A DNA stretch of 64,000 bases from Pseudomonadota bacterium (GCA_018241965.1 JAFECS010000003.1:61950-125949), one strand, 5' to 3'. Shown: positions 9,489-17,721, numbered from the stretch's first letter. Translations and numbers: made by a program. Notes: generated by a model from the sequence alone, not told the origin.

Positions 9489-9516
9489 CCCCTTAACATG
9501 GGTTAAGGGGTTTATT
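9489..9516 (+). terminator. Intrinsic terminator after the binding-protein gene
   Basis: Nine-base perfect stem (9489-9497 with 9502-9510), ATGG loop, then TTTATT. It lies 16 bases past the stop. Confidence 0.85.
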
Positions 9517-9573
9517 CAGATCATCATTTTGCAGTAAAATGTCAATTCTATTGGGTTAAGATGTACTTACACT

Positions 9574-10461
9574 ATGCTGCGCTTATTCTTTTTTGTTTTT
9601 ATTTTGTTTACAAGTTTACCTTGTTTAGCTGCTCAGGCATTATCTAAGCCTAATAAAATACAAAACGTCAATGTTGCTTTAGTTTTAGGTGGCGGTGGTG
9701 CTCGCGCGCTGGCACAAGCTGGCGTCATGGATGTGTTAGAAGAAAACAATATTCCTATCGATTTAATCGTTGGCTCAAGTGCAGGGAGTATTATTGGCGC
9801 CTTATATGCAGACAACCCAAGTTCACACAATTTACGTCGAAAAGTATTACCTTTAAGAAAATGGGACCTTTTAGATGTTGACTGGTCGGCCGGTGTCAGA
9901 ATGTTCTGGAATATCACGGGTCCAGTTCAAGGAACAGCACTAAGAGAATTTATTGATAATAATATCAAAGCCAAATCATTTTCAGAGTTAAAGATCCCAT
10001 TAGTGGTTGTTACCACGGATGTGAATAAAGGAGAAACCTTTGCCATTCAAAGTGGCCCGCTTGGTCCGGCATTACATGCTTCAAGTGCTATTCCCATGCT
10101 GTTTGCTCCTGTTGAGCTATATGGCAGGTTGTTAGTGGATGGCGGTGTTTCAAGTCCTGTTCCTGTTGAGATCGCAAAACAATATTCACCAAAAATCACT
10201 ATTGCAGTTGATATTGGCACAACCCCTAATAATGGTGATGTAAGTTCTGTGGCCCATTTAGGTTATCGTAGTTTACATATTTCCTATTATCAGCTTTCCT
10301 ATTGGCAAACAAAACAAGCAGATATTGTTATTCATCCCGAAATAGATAAATACAGCATGTTTACTGATAATAATAATGAAGAAATGTATCGCGCGGGAAG
10401 AGAAGCAGCGCTTAAGGCGCTGCCGGATATTTTAGCTTTGCTTCATAACAAGAAAGCTTAA
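9574..10461 (+). CDS. Patatin-like phospholipase, secreted
   Basis: Serine lipase/acyl hydrolase of the patatin family (NTE/RssA-like). Signal peptide at residues 1-20. The oxyanion motif is G39-G-G-G-A-R44, the nucleophile elbow G67-S-S69-A-G71, and the catalytic Asp D189 in the DGG motif, so the Ser-Asp dyad is intact. At 295 aa it is a minimal single-domain form. The RBS before the ATG is poor. An exported patatin could be a virulence lipase as in Legionella and Rickettsia, or a housekeeping lysophospholipase. Confidence 0.87.
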   Translation: MLRLFFFVFILFTSLPCLAAQALSKPNKIQNVNVALVLGGGGARALAQAGVMDVLEENNIPIDLIVGSSAGSIIGALYADNPSSHNLRRKVLPLRKWDLLDVDWSAGVRMFWNITGPVQGTALREFIDNNIKAKSFSELKIPLVVVTTDVNKGETFAIQSGPLGPALHASSAIPMLFAPVELYGRLLVDGGVSSPVPVEIAKQYSPKITIAVDIGTTPNNGDVSSVAHLGYRSLHISYYQLSYWQTKQADIVIHPEIDKYSMFTDNNNEEMYRAGREAALKALPDILALLHNKKA

Positions 10462-11210
10462 TTGGAAGCTAAAGCGCCGCTTTGTTGCCAAGTTCCATAA
10501 ATTGCATGATCTTGATGAGTGACATGCGCCCAATATTGATCTCCATAAGACCAATGCCAATATTGGGCAGGATAGTTTACAAACCCAACTGCACGCAGCG
10601 CATCACTCATGATTTCTCGATGGTGCTCAGCAGCTTTTGAAATTTTATAAGAATGAGTGCGGGATAATGAACCATCCATATCTTTTAACCAGTCTTGAGG
10701 TTGTATCCCCATGTCAACTGGTTTGCCTTGATCATCAACTAAGTATACTGCTATAGCCCCACCTGTTAATTGCGGTGCAATATTTTCACTTCCATCTAAC
10801 TTTCTAGCAGGTGCAATCAGACGAGTCGCTTGTGTAAATGTTATTTCATAAGGGGCTAAGGGTTGTTTTTCTTGTATTTGTTGAAAGTGTGTTCTAAAGA
10901 GGTATTCTTGTACACCTAATTTACGGTAACCCTCGTATACACATAACTTTAAACCTGGGGGTAATTTGGATTGAGCTTGTTTTAATTTTTCATAAACAGT
11001 TTTTCTGATTTTGGTATATTCTTTGTTATTGGGATACAGTGGTGGCTTACCATAAGCAATTTCAGTTTGTTTATTAAGATCAATCATTTCTTCATTGATA
11101 CATTTAACCGGGATAGAAGTAATAACATCATCGGCTATATAAAGATAATTGTCATAAGCCTGACAACTAAAGCTAATAATAAAGGCGGATAGTATTCCTA
11201 TTTTTTTCAT
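10458..11210 (-). CDS. VanX/DdpX-like (M15D) protein lacking metal-ligand residues
   Basis: Secreted member of the D-Ala-D-Ala dipeptidase fold (250 aa, signal peptide 1-18). Recognisable parts are the substrate Arg region E93-G-Y-R96, the S/P-x-H-x-x-G-x-A-x-D zone, and the E-x-W-H motif near 216-219. In the zinc motif my alignment reads Q147 for the His ligand and A154 for the Asp ligand, and Q216 replaces the catalytic Glu; H219 is kept. If the alignment holds, it cannot be a normal zinc dipeptidase and may bind peptidoglycan peptide instead. AAGGA precedes the ATG. Convergent with the patatin gene (4-base overlap). Confidence 0.75.
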   Translation of the reverse strand: MKKIGILSAFIISFSCQAYDNYLYIADDVITSIPVKCINEEMIDLNKQTEIAYGKPPLYPNNKEYTKIRKTVYEKLKQAQSKLPPGLKLCVYEGYRKLGVQEYLFRTHFQQIQEKQPLAPYEITFTQATRLIAPARKLDGSENIAPQLTGGAIAVYLVDDQGKPVDMGIQPQDWLKDMDGSLSRTHSYKISKAAEHHREIMSDALRAVGFVNYPAQYWHWSYGDQYWAHVTHQDHAIYGTWQQSGALASN

Positions 11211-11253
11211 TTTGCGTTCCTTCAGGTAAAATCCATTAAATTATACGCTTATA

Positions 11254-11550
11254 TCAAAGCCTAGCAACTGGTTTTCTTTTGCTTTTTATTTTGGTAATAC
11301 TAATGTGTAGTACTTTGATGGTATGTGTTTCAAATTCAATACGTGCAAATAAATGAACCATACCTTTAGGGGTATGTTTAGGAAATAAGTAAATTCCCTT
11401 TAACATTTTTATCTTTGCTGCGGCTAATTTGGCAGCGGTTAAATCTTTGGGCAAATAATCATTTAAAAAAAGAAATAGGGATTTAGAAGTTTCTCTGGAT
11501 AATTTCTTAAGGGTTCGTAATGCATCAGGATGTATAGCGATTTCCCACAT
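11254..11550 (-). CDS. ParE/RelE-type toxin of a TA pair
   Basis: 98-aa basic protein with the RelE/ParE-superfamily look (phage Gp49-like): an N-terminal helix P-D-A-L-R-T-L-K-K-L, central strands with GIYLFPK and VHLFARIEF, and a Lys/Arg-rich C-terminus. Likely an mRNA interferase or gyrase poison held inactive by the upstream antitoxin. It begins 5 bases after the antitoxin stop, with GGAGG further upstream. Confidence 0.78.
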   Translation of the reverse strand: MWEIAIHPDALRTLKKLSRETSKSLFLFLNDYLPKDLTAAKLAAAKIKMLKGIYLFPKHTPKGMVHLFARIEFETHTIKVLHISITKIKSKRKPVARL

Positions 11551-11555
11551 GGCAA

Positions 11556-11816
11556 TTATCTTTTTCCTCCTTTGCCATTACTTTCGCGCCGTTGCTGAAC
11601 CATCTCCCAGGCCTTTCCTATCGGTGTATATTCATTTTCAGTGGTGTGTTTTAAGCGCTGTGCAGCAATATAGAACCCTGCTAGATCTTCCAGAAAATCT
11701 TGCACCAGTTCATTAAGGATATAGGCACGGGTTCTGTCTGCGATAACAGCGACTTCATCGAGCTTTTTTAAGGATTTAGTATCAATATCAAAGCTAATTT
11801 TCTTGTGTGTTGCCAT
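11556..11816 (-). CDS. Ribbon-helix-helix antitoxin
   Basis: 86-aa antitoxin, first gene of the pair. Residues 7-45 (SFDIDTKSLKKLDEVAVIAD then RTRAYILNELVQDFLED) form a CopG/ParD-type ribbon-helix-helix DNA-binding domain; the charged C-terminal half should wrap the toxin. Autoregulation through the upstream sites at 11882-11919 is likely. RBS is unremarkable. Confidence 0.8.
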   Translation of the reverse strand: MATHKKISFDIDTKSLKKLDEVAVIADRTRAYILNELVQDFLEDLAGFYIAAQRLKHTTENEYTPIGKAWEMVQQRRESNGKGGKR

Positions 11817-11851
11817 AGCAAGCTTGCAACCAGAATCCAGGGGAATACATG

Positions 11852-11879
11852 ATAATACTATAGATTATTTTGGGGTAAA
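11852..11879 (-). promoter_or_regulatory. Candidate TA promoter
   Basis: On the minus strand, TTTACC (11874-11879), a 16-base spacer and TATTAT (11852-11857) lie about 35 bases before the antitoxin ATG. Confidence 0.45.
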
Positions 11880-11881
11880 TT

Positions 11882-11919
11882 GAGGGTGGCGTATACTTTA
11901 TAGAGGGTGTGTATACACA
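11882..11919. promoter_or_regulatory. Candidate operator: paired GAGGGTG/GTATAC sites
   Basis: GAGGGTG followed by GTATAC occurs twice (11882-11896 and 11903-11916), 20-21 bases apart, i.e. two helical turns. The second copy sits in a perfect 12-base palindrome TGTGTATACACA (11908-11919). It lies upstream of the candidate -35, a place where an RHH antitoxin could bind. Confidence 0.4.
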
Positions 11920-11921
11920 GC

Positions 11922-12263
11922 TTATTTAGGCTTGAAACGGTAGCCACTTTCATGCGTTTCCCCATTCCAGTCTTCAAGCTCGCTAGGTTCGTGCCCCTGA
12001 CGTACTAAATATTCAAAAACTTCATTCGCTGATTCAGGATCAATTCCAATTAGTCGCCATATTTTGCGAAGTTCAAAAGGAACTTCTGTACCATACATCA
12101 CATCGGGTACTTGATTGAGGGAAAAGGTATGTAAAAAATAGCGTAAAGCAAAGTCTGTATGCCAGGCATGGCCTGCTCGAATGGCTTCGATTAAGGCATT
12201 TAAAGCGCTTTGGTCGTTTTTAGCACTATAATGCGGTGTATAGCATGGTGCATGTTGAAGCAT
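11922..12263 (-). CDS. Unknown small acidic protein
   Basis: No family recognised. 113 aa from the ATG at 12263, which has GGAAG 6 bases upstream; a TTG 21 bases earlier is open but has no RBS. Rich in His, Trp and acidic residues, with no signal peptide or TM segment. It ends just before the palindromic sites upstream of the toxin-antitoxin pair and may be co-regulated with it. Confidence 0.55.
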   Translation of the reverse strand: MLQHAPCYTPHYSAKNDQSALNALIEAIRAGHAWHTDFALRYFLHTFSLNQVPDVMYGTEVPFELRKIWRLIGIDPESANEVFEYLVRQGHEPSELEDWNGETHESGYRFKPK

Positions 12264-12385
12264 ATCCGACTTCCAATCTTTCAAATCTTACAACTAAGCC
12301 AAGATGGTAACTTATATTTATTGAAAAAAAAAGCCATTTATCGCTATAAAATGCATATTGTATTTACACGGTTATTAAGAAAATG

Positions 12386-12413
12386 CTCCCTCTTTTAGTT
12401 GTAAAAGAGGGAG
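12386..12413 (-). terminator. Intrinsic terminator of the basic secreted-protein gene
   Basis: Perfect 12-base stem (12386-12397 with 12402-12413) and GTTG loop, 11 bases past the stop. On the minus strand it is followed by the T-rich CATTTTCTT. Confidence 0.8.
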
Positions 12414-12423
12414 AGGTGAAGCT

Positions 12424-12885
12424 TTAGCGGACGAAACCGTAGCCAAAAGCCATGGTGGGGCGAACAATAACGCGTGGTTGTTGTTGGTAATAATGATAGT
12501 GATGAACGCGTGGCGCATATCCATAGGGTGGTGGTGCTACATGGCGTCTGACAACGACTGTTTCATGACGTGGCACTTTACGTACAATCACCCGCTTAGG
12601 GCGTTCATAAACATGTTGTTCTACCACAGTAGGGTGCGCATGACGTTTAACAATACGACGTTTCACAATATGTTTAGTTTTGTGTTTTACGGGAGCCTTT
12701 TTAACCACAACTTTCTTTTGATTGACCACTTGTGGTTGTTTGGGCTGCGCTACCTTTACAGCAGGCTGTTTAGGTTGAACTTGTTTTTGCACATTATGCT
12801 TATAATATTGGTTAGGTGCGCTAAGTACATCAGCGTAGCACACAGGCACACAAGCCATCAGTAAACTAATTATCATCTTTTTCAT
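12424..12885 (-). CDS. Secreted low-complexity basic protein
   Basis: 153-aa exported protein: signal peptide about 1-18 (MKKMIISLLMACVPVCYA), then a Lys/Val/Pro/His-rich body with repeating V-K/V-R-K/R-H units, and a Tyr/His/Gln-rich tail (HHYHYYQQQPR). No domain recognised. Such proteins may be periplasmic or wall-associated. The start at 12885 is set by the signal peptide; a G-rich RBS-like run precedes it. It has its own terminator, so is monocistronic. Confidence 0.65.
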   Translation of the reverse strand: MKKMIISLLMACVPVCYADVLSAPNQYYKHNVQKQVQPKQPAVKVAQPKQPQVVNQKKVVVKKAPVKHKTKHIVKRRIVKRHAHPTVVEQHVYERPKRVIVRKVPRHETVVVRRHVAPPPYGYAPRVHHYHYYQQQPRVIVRPTMAFGYGFVR

Positions 12886-13039
12886 AAAAACCCCCTTTTG
12901 GGTACCTCTACTGGCGCCTATCATAATCTAAGGCAAATCTAAAAAAAAAGGGGCGAAAAAACTATTTTTTAGTAAAAACAGAACAACTACACCTAATTTT
13001 AATGCATCAATTAGAAAGCTATCTACTTAGATGACACAT

Positions 13040-13816
13040 TCAATAGCTGCTTTGTTGTGGTAAAAGGCGTTTAGGTTCTGCTGCGCTTTCTTTGGCTTTT
13101 GTGATTTGCATTTTTTCGAAGCAAAAAGTGATATTTGCTTTAAACACGCCCATATCTTTAGCTTGTGTGGGTACAAGTATAGGATCACTTGCTTTTGCGT
13201 TTAATGCTTTAATGGATTTAGTCGCTGCTTTAAGACGCGAATCAAAATATTGCATTCTTGCAGCTTCAAAATAGGCTAAATTATCTTGCAGTAAATTTTC
13301 ATAGTTTGGTTTTAGGCCATGTGCACGCGAGCTTGCGCAATTATTGCACATGCTTTTAAGGGCTTCATTTGTCGAAATAGCGCCATCTTCATATTCTTGA
13401 ATTTGCCGACGAATGCCGGAGGCATCTTCAAACAGCATGGCCATTAACGGTTCAATGGTTTTTGCTGGTGTAGGATTTTCTTTGACAAAATCACCCCAAT
13501 GTTTACGGATAGTTCCTAAAACAAAGTGATCATTGCCTTTTAATTTCCAACTTTCACAACCTGTGGCCCAACGTAGCAAAAAAGCATAGGCTTTTTCATC
13601 TGCCATAAATTCAACAGCTTCTGTATGATGACGCAAATAAGTTAACAAGGGCTCAAAGCTAAAGGCTTGCGGTTTTAAAAATATATAAACATGTCTAGCG
13701 CAAGACATGGGGGAAAAGGGGATAAATTGCTTTTTAAAAGCACTTAGGGGGTTATCTTCACTTCCTTGATGATTTAATTCCTTCAAATGTAACACACATA
13801 AAGGACCAAGTATCAT
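13040..13816 (-). CDS. Unknown protein, 258 aa
   Basis: No family recognised. Soluble, no signal peptide, several Cys (including a CNNCAS pattern near residue 163) and predicted helices. AAGGTGAG lies 6 bases before the ATG, so it is probably a real gene. Single gene with about 150 bases of empty flank on each side. Confidence 0.6.
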   Translation of the reverse strand: MILGPLCVLHLKELNHQGSEDNPLSAFKKQFIPFSPMSCARHVYIFLKPQAFSFEPLLTYLRHHTEAVEFMADEKAYAFLLRWATGCESWKLKGNDHFVLGTIRKHWGDFVKENPTPAKTIEPLMAMLFEDASGIRRQIQEYEDGAISTNEALKSMCNNCASSRAHGLKPNYENLLQDNLAYFEAARMQYFDSRLKAATKSIKALNAKASDPILVPTQAKDMGVFKANITFCFEKMQITKAKESAAEPKRLLPQQSSY

Positions 13817-13971
13817 AGGTTCTCACCTTTATCTTAGGCTAGGATTATTAAATCGGGCTGCATCATACATCAATTGGTTATAAAACGAAATATCACATTT
13901 GCGTATAAAGTGTTAGAAGGAATTATATTCAGCTAAAAATATATAGCGTTATAAAATTAAAAAGGTGAGTT

Positions 13972-14262
13972 TTATTTGTGCGAAAACCGATTAGCAAGCA
14001 CCCGGGTTAAGAGCGCTTTTTGTGAAGGGGAAAGATTAACGAATTTGACACTATCGTTTAATTTTTGATAACTTAAGTTATGGCATAACAAGCCAAAGGC
14101 TTCATCGGCAAAAGAAGGCGTTAGAATCGTTTCATTAAAATCTATTTCTATCAGTGGATAGGTTGTTAATAATGCAAGGATCTTATTTCTTAATAAAGCA
14201 CCACTTTCTCTTGAACCCGTGTCCTGTAAAATAGTTTTTAATATCAATTTATTCAAAGTCAT
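13972..14262 (-). CDS. STAS-like protein (DUF4325 type)
   Basis: 96-aa protein whose pattern (IEIDFNETILTPSFADEAFG, then a helix and a short strand KFVNLS) resembles the STAS-like DUF4325 domain, which often follows a histidine-kinase-type ATPase gene. I start at ATG 14262, with GAAGG about 12 bases upstream; it overlaps the ATPase gene by 14 bases, implying coupling. By analogy with anti-sigma/anti-anti-sigma partners it may be the ATPase's switch partner. Confidence 0.6.
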   Translation of the reverse strand: MTLNKLILKTILQDTGSRESGALLRNKILALLTTYPLIEIDFNETILTPSFADEAFGLLCHNLSYQKLNDSVKFVNLSPSQKALLTRVLANRFSHK

Positions 14263-15100
14263 GTATTTCAAAACCTTCAGGCAGTGGCCAACTGGCATAT
14301 ACTGCGCCCACATCTAATGTTTGATTAATCGGCCATTCAAGAATAATTAAAGTCCCTTGCCAAAAAGGGGCCTCAAAGGTGGTTTCCTTTTGCTGGGTAA
14401 TGCAAACACCTTCATGATGTGAAAGCACGATCATTTGTCCCTGGCTTTGCTTCATTAATCCTTTGGTAAGCGCTAAACCATAACCAGAATGTGCCTCGGG
14501 CTTGCTGGTGATGCCAAGCTCACAAGCCAATTGGCAGGAATTGGTAATCTTGAGCTTTTTTCCTAGAAGCTGGTTTTCACTTAAGGAATTTCTTACGCCA
14601 ATGCCTGGGTCTGCAAAAACAATTTGCGCTAAGTTCCCTTTAGGCCAAGATTGCGCACAAACCAAGCCATGCAATTTATCATTCACGCGTGCATGCTTAT
14701 AAGTATTTTCAAGCAGCTCCATCAGCATGATTTCTACGCTTTCAAATGCTTGTAAGCCTAAATTTTGTTGGTATACCAGTTGGATTAAGTTTTTGGCAGT
14801 GTGCAAAGTGGTGCTGGGATCTTCTAAAGGGGCAACCGGTAAAAATTGGTTTTGCGTTGGATAGGCGTATTGTTCATAAGGTGGGGTTATTCCTAAAGCA
14901 TCCCATAAGCCCATGCGTAGTGCATAGCTTTCAATTTCTGCTGATAGCTCAATCCATTGTGCATTGTTTTGCTTTAGCATAATAGCCAGCGTGACTAAAT
15001 GGTAAGGCTTAAGAAAGCCAGGGCAGCTTAATTCACCGGAAGTTGCCCTGTTTAGCGTATGTAGCCATCGGTTGATATCAAGAATACTGGTTTTCTTCAT
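14249..15100 (-). CDS. HATPase domain protein (GHKL ATPase, not a classical sensor kinase)
   Basis: 283 aa. The C-terminal half is a GHKL ATPase: N-box M-E-L-L-E-N-T with E128 and N132, G1 box D164-P-G-I-G168, and G2 box G206-Y-G-L-A-L-T. There is no His phospho-acceptor (H-box), TM segment or sensor domain; the N-terminal 100 residues are of unknown fold. This resembles anti-sigma-factor kinases such as SpoIIAB/RsbW joined to a regulatory head. First gene of a pair with the STAS-like gene; no sigma factor is nearby. Confidence 0.72.
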   Translation of the reverse strand: MKKTSILDINRWLHTLNRATSGELSCPGFLKPYHLVTLAIMLKQNNAQWIELSAEIESYALRMGLWDALGITPPYEQYAYPTQNQFLPVAPLEDPSTTLHTAKNLIQLVYQQNLGLQAFESVEIMLMELLENTYKHARVNDKLHGLVCAQSWPKGNLAQIVFADPGIGVRNSLSENQLLGKKLKITNSCQLACELGITSKPEAHSGYGLALTKGLMKQSQGQMIVLSHHEGVCITQQKETTFEAPFWQGTLIILEWPINQTLDVGAVYASWPLPEGFEIHDFE

Positions 15101-15223
15101 TTGTTAGTTATTCAAATTGTTGCGCATACACAGCTTGCGAAAATCGCTTAAATTAAAGCAAAAGCGCAATTTATCGATATGCAAAGATGAGATCCCTTAA
15201 TTTTTCACCACGCAGGTTACACT

Positions 15224-15907
15224 ATGAAACTGATTTCAACAATCGCTAAGGTAGGAATACTGATATTCTTTGTGCAAAGCGCATTTGCTGCTGCAACCGG
15301 AGAGCCTATTCGTCATGTTAAAACAGACGAAAAAGTCGTTGCTTTAACTTTTGATGATGGCCCAGATAAACCTTATACTGAACAAATATTAGGCGTCTTA
15401 GACAAGCATAATGTAAAAGCCACCTTTTTTGTTCTGGGCGGCAATGCTAAAGCTTATCCTGATTTGATTAAAAAAATTATGAAAGACGGACATGATTTAG
15501 GCAATCATACGATGTCACATTCTATGATGAAAAATAAATCAGTAGAAACAATGAAAAATGACATTGCCTCTGTTGATAAGATTTTAAGAAATTTGGGTTA
15601 TGAAAAAGAAATTACTTTCAGAGCCCCTTTTGGTATTACCTCTCCCAATCTTAAAACGGCCTTACAGCAACTTGATAAACGCATGGTGCTTTTTACCTTT
15701 TTGCCACAAGACTGGACGAAAATTTCATCGCAACAAATATATAATAATGTGATGAAACAAATGAAGCCTGGTTTAATTATTACCTTGCATGATGGTGGCG
15801 CACGTCGTGAAAACACTGTCAAAGCAACTGAAATGCTTATTGACAATTTACAAAAACAAGGGTATCGCTTTGTTACCGTCTCTGAACTATTAAAATTACA
15901 AAAATAA
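15224..15907 (+). CDS. Polysaccharide deacetylase (NodB-type, CE4), secreted
   Basis: Exported metal-dependent deacetylase acting on N-acetylated glycans (peptidoglycan or exopolysaccharide). Signal peptide 1-22. CE4 motifs: T42-F-D44-D45-G-P, H95-x-x-x-H99, R133-A-P-F-G, and H188-D-G. All catalytic and metal residues are present. 227 aa, a minimal single-domain form. Peptidoglycan deacetylation would protect from lysozyme; the true substrate is not visible. Followed by its own terminator. Confidence 0.88.
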   Translation: MKLISTIAKVGILIFFVQSAFAAATGEPIRHVKTDEKVVALTFDDGPDKPYTEQILGVLDKHNVKATFFVLGGNAKAYPDLIKKIMKDGHDLGNHTMSHSMMKNKSVETMKNDIASVDKILRNLGYEKEITFRAPFGITSPNLKTALQQLDKRMVLFTFLPQDWTKISSQQIYNNVMKQMKPGLIITLHDGGARRENTVKATEMLIDNLQKQGYRFVTVSELLKLQK

Positions 15908-15913
15908 ATTGAA

Positions 15914-15953
15914 ACCAGTGTACTTGTTTGTCGCATGTGCACTGGTAATTTTT
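15914..15953 (+). terminator. Intrinsic terminator after the deacetylase gene
   Basis: Ten-base stem with one G-T pair (15914-15923 with 15937-15946), 13-base loop, then AATTTTT. Confidence 0.65.
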
Positions 15954-16048
15954 AGCTACTTAGCGTCTTAAAGCTGCCACTTATCTCTTTCGCTTTTTTG
16001 CTTACCCAGCCACTGTTATAATGGGTGCACTATAACTGTGGCGAAATT

Positions 16049-16915
16049 ATGAACAAACTTTCTCCTAATAACACCAAAGCCATCTTGCTACTTGGCATAT
16101 TGTCAGCCTTGTTAGTTTGGTTTTTTTATTCCTTTGTAGGGATCCAAGGGATTTTGCTTGCGCTACTTACCTCAACAGCGATGATTATTGGTGCCTATTG
16201 GTTTTCAGATAAGCTTATTCTCACCTTGTATCATGCCAAAGAACTCCATCAAAACGATAAACCCATGCTGTATGCTACTGTGGCATACCTTGCTGAGCGC
16301 GCTAAAATACCGCGCCCACAAATATTTTTAGTTGAAGAAAATATGCCTAATGCATTTGCGTTGGGTCGCAATCCGGAAAATGGGGTGATTGTGGTCACCA
16401 GCGGTTTATTGGATACGTTAAACAAAGATGAATTAGCTGGGGTTATTGCCCATGAAATTGCGCATATTTTGCATCAAGACACCTTTTTAGCCACCCTGGC
16501 AGCAAGCGTCGGCGGGATAGTCACCTTGATTGCAAATCAGGCGCAAGCATTATTTGTGTTTGGTATGGGTTCGCGTAATAAACCAGGCAACAATAAGTTG
16601 GCGGTTTTTTTGATGTCGATGTTTGCGCCGATGGTTGCTATTGTGGTGCAAATGACTATGTCTATAGAAAAAGAATATTATGCTGATGAAAAAGCTGCAG
16701 AATTATGCGAAAACGCGCAATTTGTTTCTGGCGCGTTAAGAAAAATTGAGAGATCAAGAGATTATTATGAACTGCGAGAAGTGGAAGAAAATCCTTCAAC
16801 AGCGCATTTATTTACGGTTAACCCTTTGCGCTCAAAGAAATGGAAACTGCTCTTTACTGTGCAGCCCCCAGTAGGCGATAGAATCGAACGCCTTGAATGC
16901 ATGATGTTAGATTAA
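16049..16915 (+). CDS. htpX: HtpX membrane zinc metalloprotease
   Basis: Inner-membrane M48B protease that degrades misfolded membrane proteins alongside FtsH. Two N-terminal TM segments (about 11-30 and 33-52), the zinc site H135-E-I-A-H139, further TM segments near 155-200, and the third-ligand Glu in E-Y-Y-A-D-E. 288 aa against 293 for E. coli HtpX. I start at 16049 (MNKLSPNN); an ATG eight codons earlier has no RBS. A CpxR or heat-shock site cannot be read with confidence. Confidence 0.88.
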   Translation: MNKLSPNNTKAILLLGILSALLVWFFYSFVGIQGILLALLTSTAMIIGAYWFSDKLILTLYHAKELHQNDKPMLYATVAYLAERAKIPRPQIFLVEENMPNAFALGRNPENGVIVVTSGLLDTLNKDELAGVIAHEIAHILHQDTFLATLAASVGGIVTLIANQAQALFVFGMGSRNKPGNNKLAVFLMSMFAPMVAIVVQMTMSIEKEYYADEKAAELCENAQFVSGALRKIERSRDYYELREVEENPSTAHLFTVNPLRSKKWKLLFTVQPPVGDRIERLECMMLD

Positions 16916-16950
16916 TCCCCTTGATTTATATTAAAATCTAAAAAGGTTGT

Positions 16951-17008
16951 ATATGCCACCAGGTGGTATATTTGGATAATTTGCATTATATGCCACCAGG
17001 TGGTATAT
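16951..17008. promoter_or_regulatory. Twin palindromic operators of the second TA pair
   Basis: ATATGCCACC-A-GGTGGTATAT occurs twice without change, at 16951-16971 and 16988-17008, centres 37 bases apart. Each is an inverted repeat with one mismatch per arm. They lie directly before the toxin RBS and are the natural binding sites of the Xre-type antitoxin. Confidence 0.8.
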
Positions 17009-17025
17009 TTGATAAGGAAGTCAGT

Positions 17026-17394
17026 TTGAAAATTTATAAAACTAGATATTTTCACAAATGGGCTAAAAAAGCTCTTCTACCTAATGAATCTTTAGTTATT
17101 GCCGCTCTAGAACTTACAGATGGATTGATTGATGCTCATTTGGGTGGCAATTTGGTTAAGAAGCGCATTCCTCTTAGGAATAAAGGGAAAAGGAGTGGTT
17201 TTAGAACCATTATTGCTTACAAGAAGGGAGAGCGCAGTATTTTTCTATTTGGTTTTGAAAAGAATGAACAAGATAACATCGATAAGTCTGAAGAAGAAGC
17301 TTTAAAGAAGTTAGCAAAGGAATTCCTGATATTGTCTCAACATCAAATTGATCATGCGGTAGATAATGGTGAATTAATCGAGGTCATTTTATGA
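17026..17394 (+). CDS. RelE-like toxin (PF06296 type) of a toxin-first TA pair
   Basis: 122-aa toxin: an N-terminal helix (KIYKTRYFHKWAKKALLPNE), a mid-region G-G-N-L-V-K-K-R-I with RSGFRTIIAYKKG, a strand SIFLFGFEKNE, and a C-terminal helix E-E-A-L-K-K-L-A-K-E-F. I choose a TTG start at 17026 because AAGGAAG lies 5 bases upstream and the protein then begins where relatives begin; ATGs at 16963 and 16990 lie inside the operators and lack an RBS. Likely a ribosome-dependent mRNA interferase. Overlaps the antitoxin by ATGA. Confidence 0.85.
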   Translation: MKIYKTRYFHKWAKKALLPNESLVIAALELTDGLIDAHLGGNLVKKRIPLRNKGKRSGFRTIIAYKKGERSIFLFGFEKNEQDNIDKSEEEALKKLAKEFLILSQHQIDHAVDNGELIEVIL

Positions 17395-17720
17395 AAAAAC
17401 AAACAAAAGCTCGTAAATCTATCCTATCAGCAGTGCATGACACTGCACAGGGTCTGCATGACATTGGCTTGATTGATGCTGTGACAATGCATGAGTTTGA
17501 TTCTTTATGCCTAAAACCTGTCCATGATATGAGCCCTCGAGAGATTAAAAGAATTCGTTTGCGTGAAAAAGTGAGTCAACCCGTTTTTGCATTGTATTTA
17601 AATGTAAGCCCGTCTACTGTAAAGAAATGGGAAACAGGCGAAAAATACCCGAATGGTGCTGCCTTAAGGCTTTTAAATATAATAGAATCTAAAGGTTTAG
17701 AGATTATCAATTCTCAATAA
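17391..17720 (+). CDS. Xre-family antitoxin (HigA/NadS-like)
   Basis: 109 aa. The C-terminal half is a Cro/C1-type helix-turn-helix: E-I-K-R-I-R-L-R-E-K-V-S-Q-P-V-F-A-L-Y-L, then V-S-P-S-T-V-K-K-W-E-T-G. The N-terminal half should contact the toxin. Reverse order (toxin first) and ATGA coupling are typical of HigBA-like systems. It should repress through the twin palindromes upstream. Confidence 0.87.
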   Translation: MKKQTKARKSILSAVHDTAQGLHDIGLIDAVTMHEFDSLCLKPVHDMSPREIKRIRLREKVSQPVFALYLNVSPSTVKKWETGEKYPNGAALRLLNIIESKGLEIINSQ

Positions 17721-17721
17721 C

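Noticed and set aside
16963..17025. Upstream ATG starts of the second TA toxin
   Set aside because: They lie within the operator palindromes and have no RBS; the TTG at 17026 has a good one.
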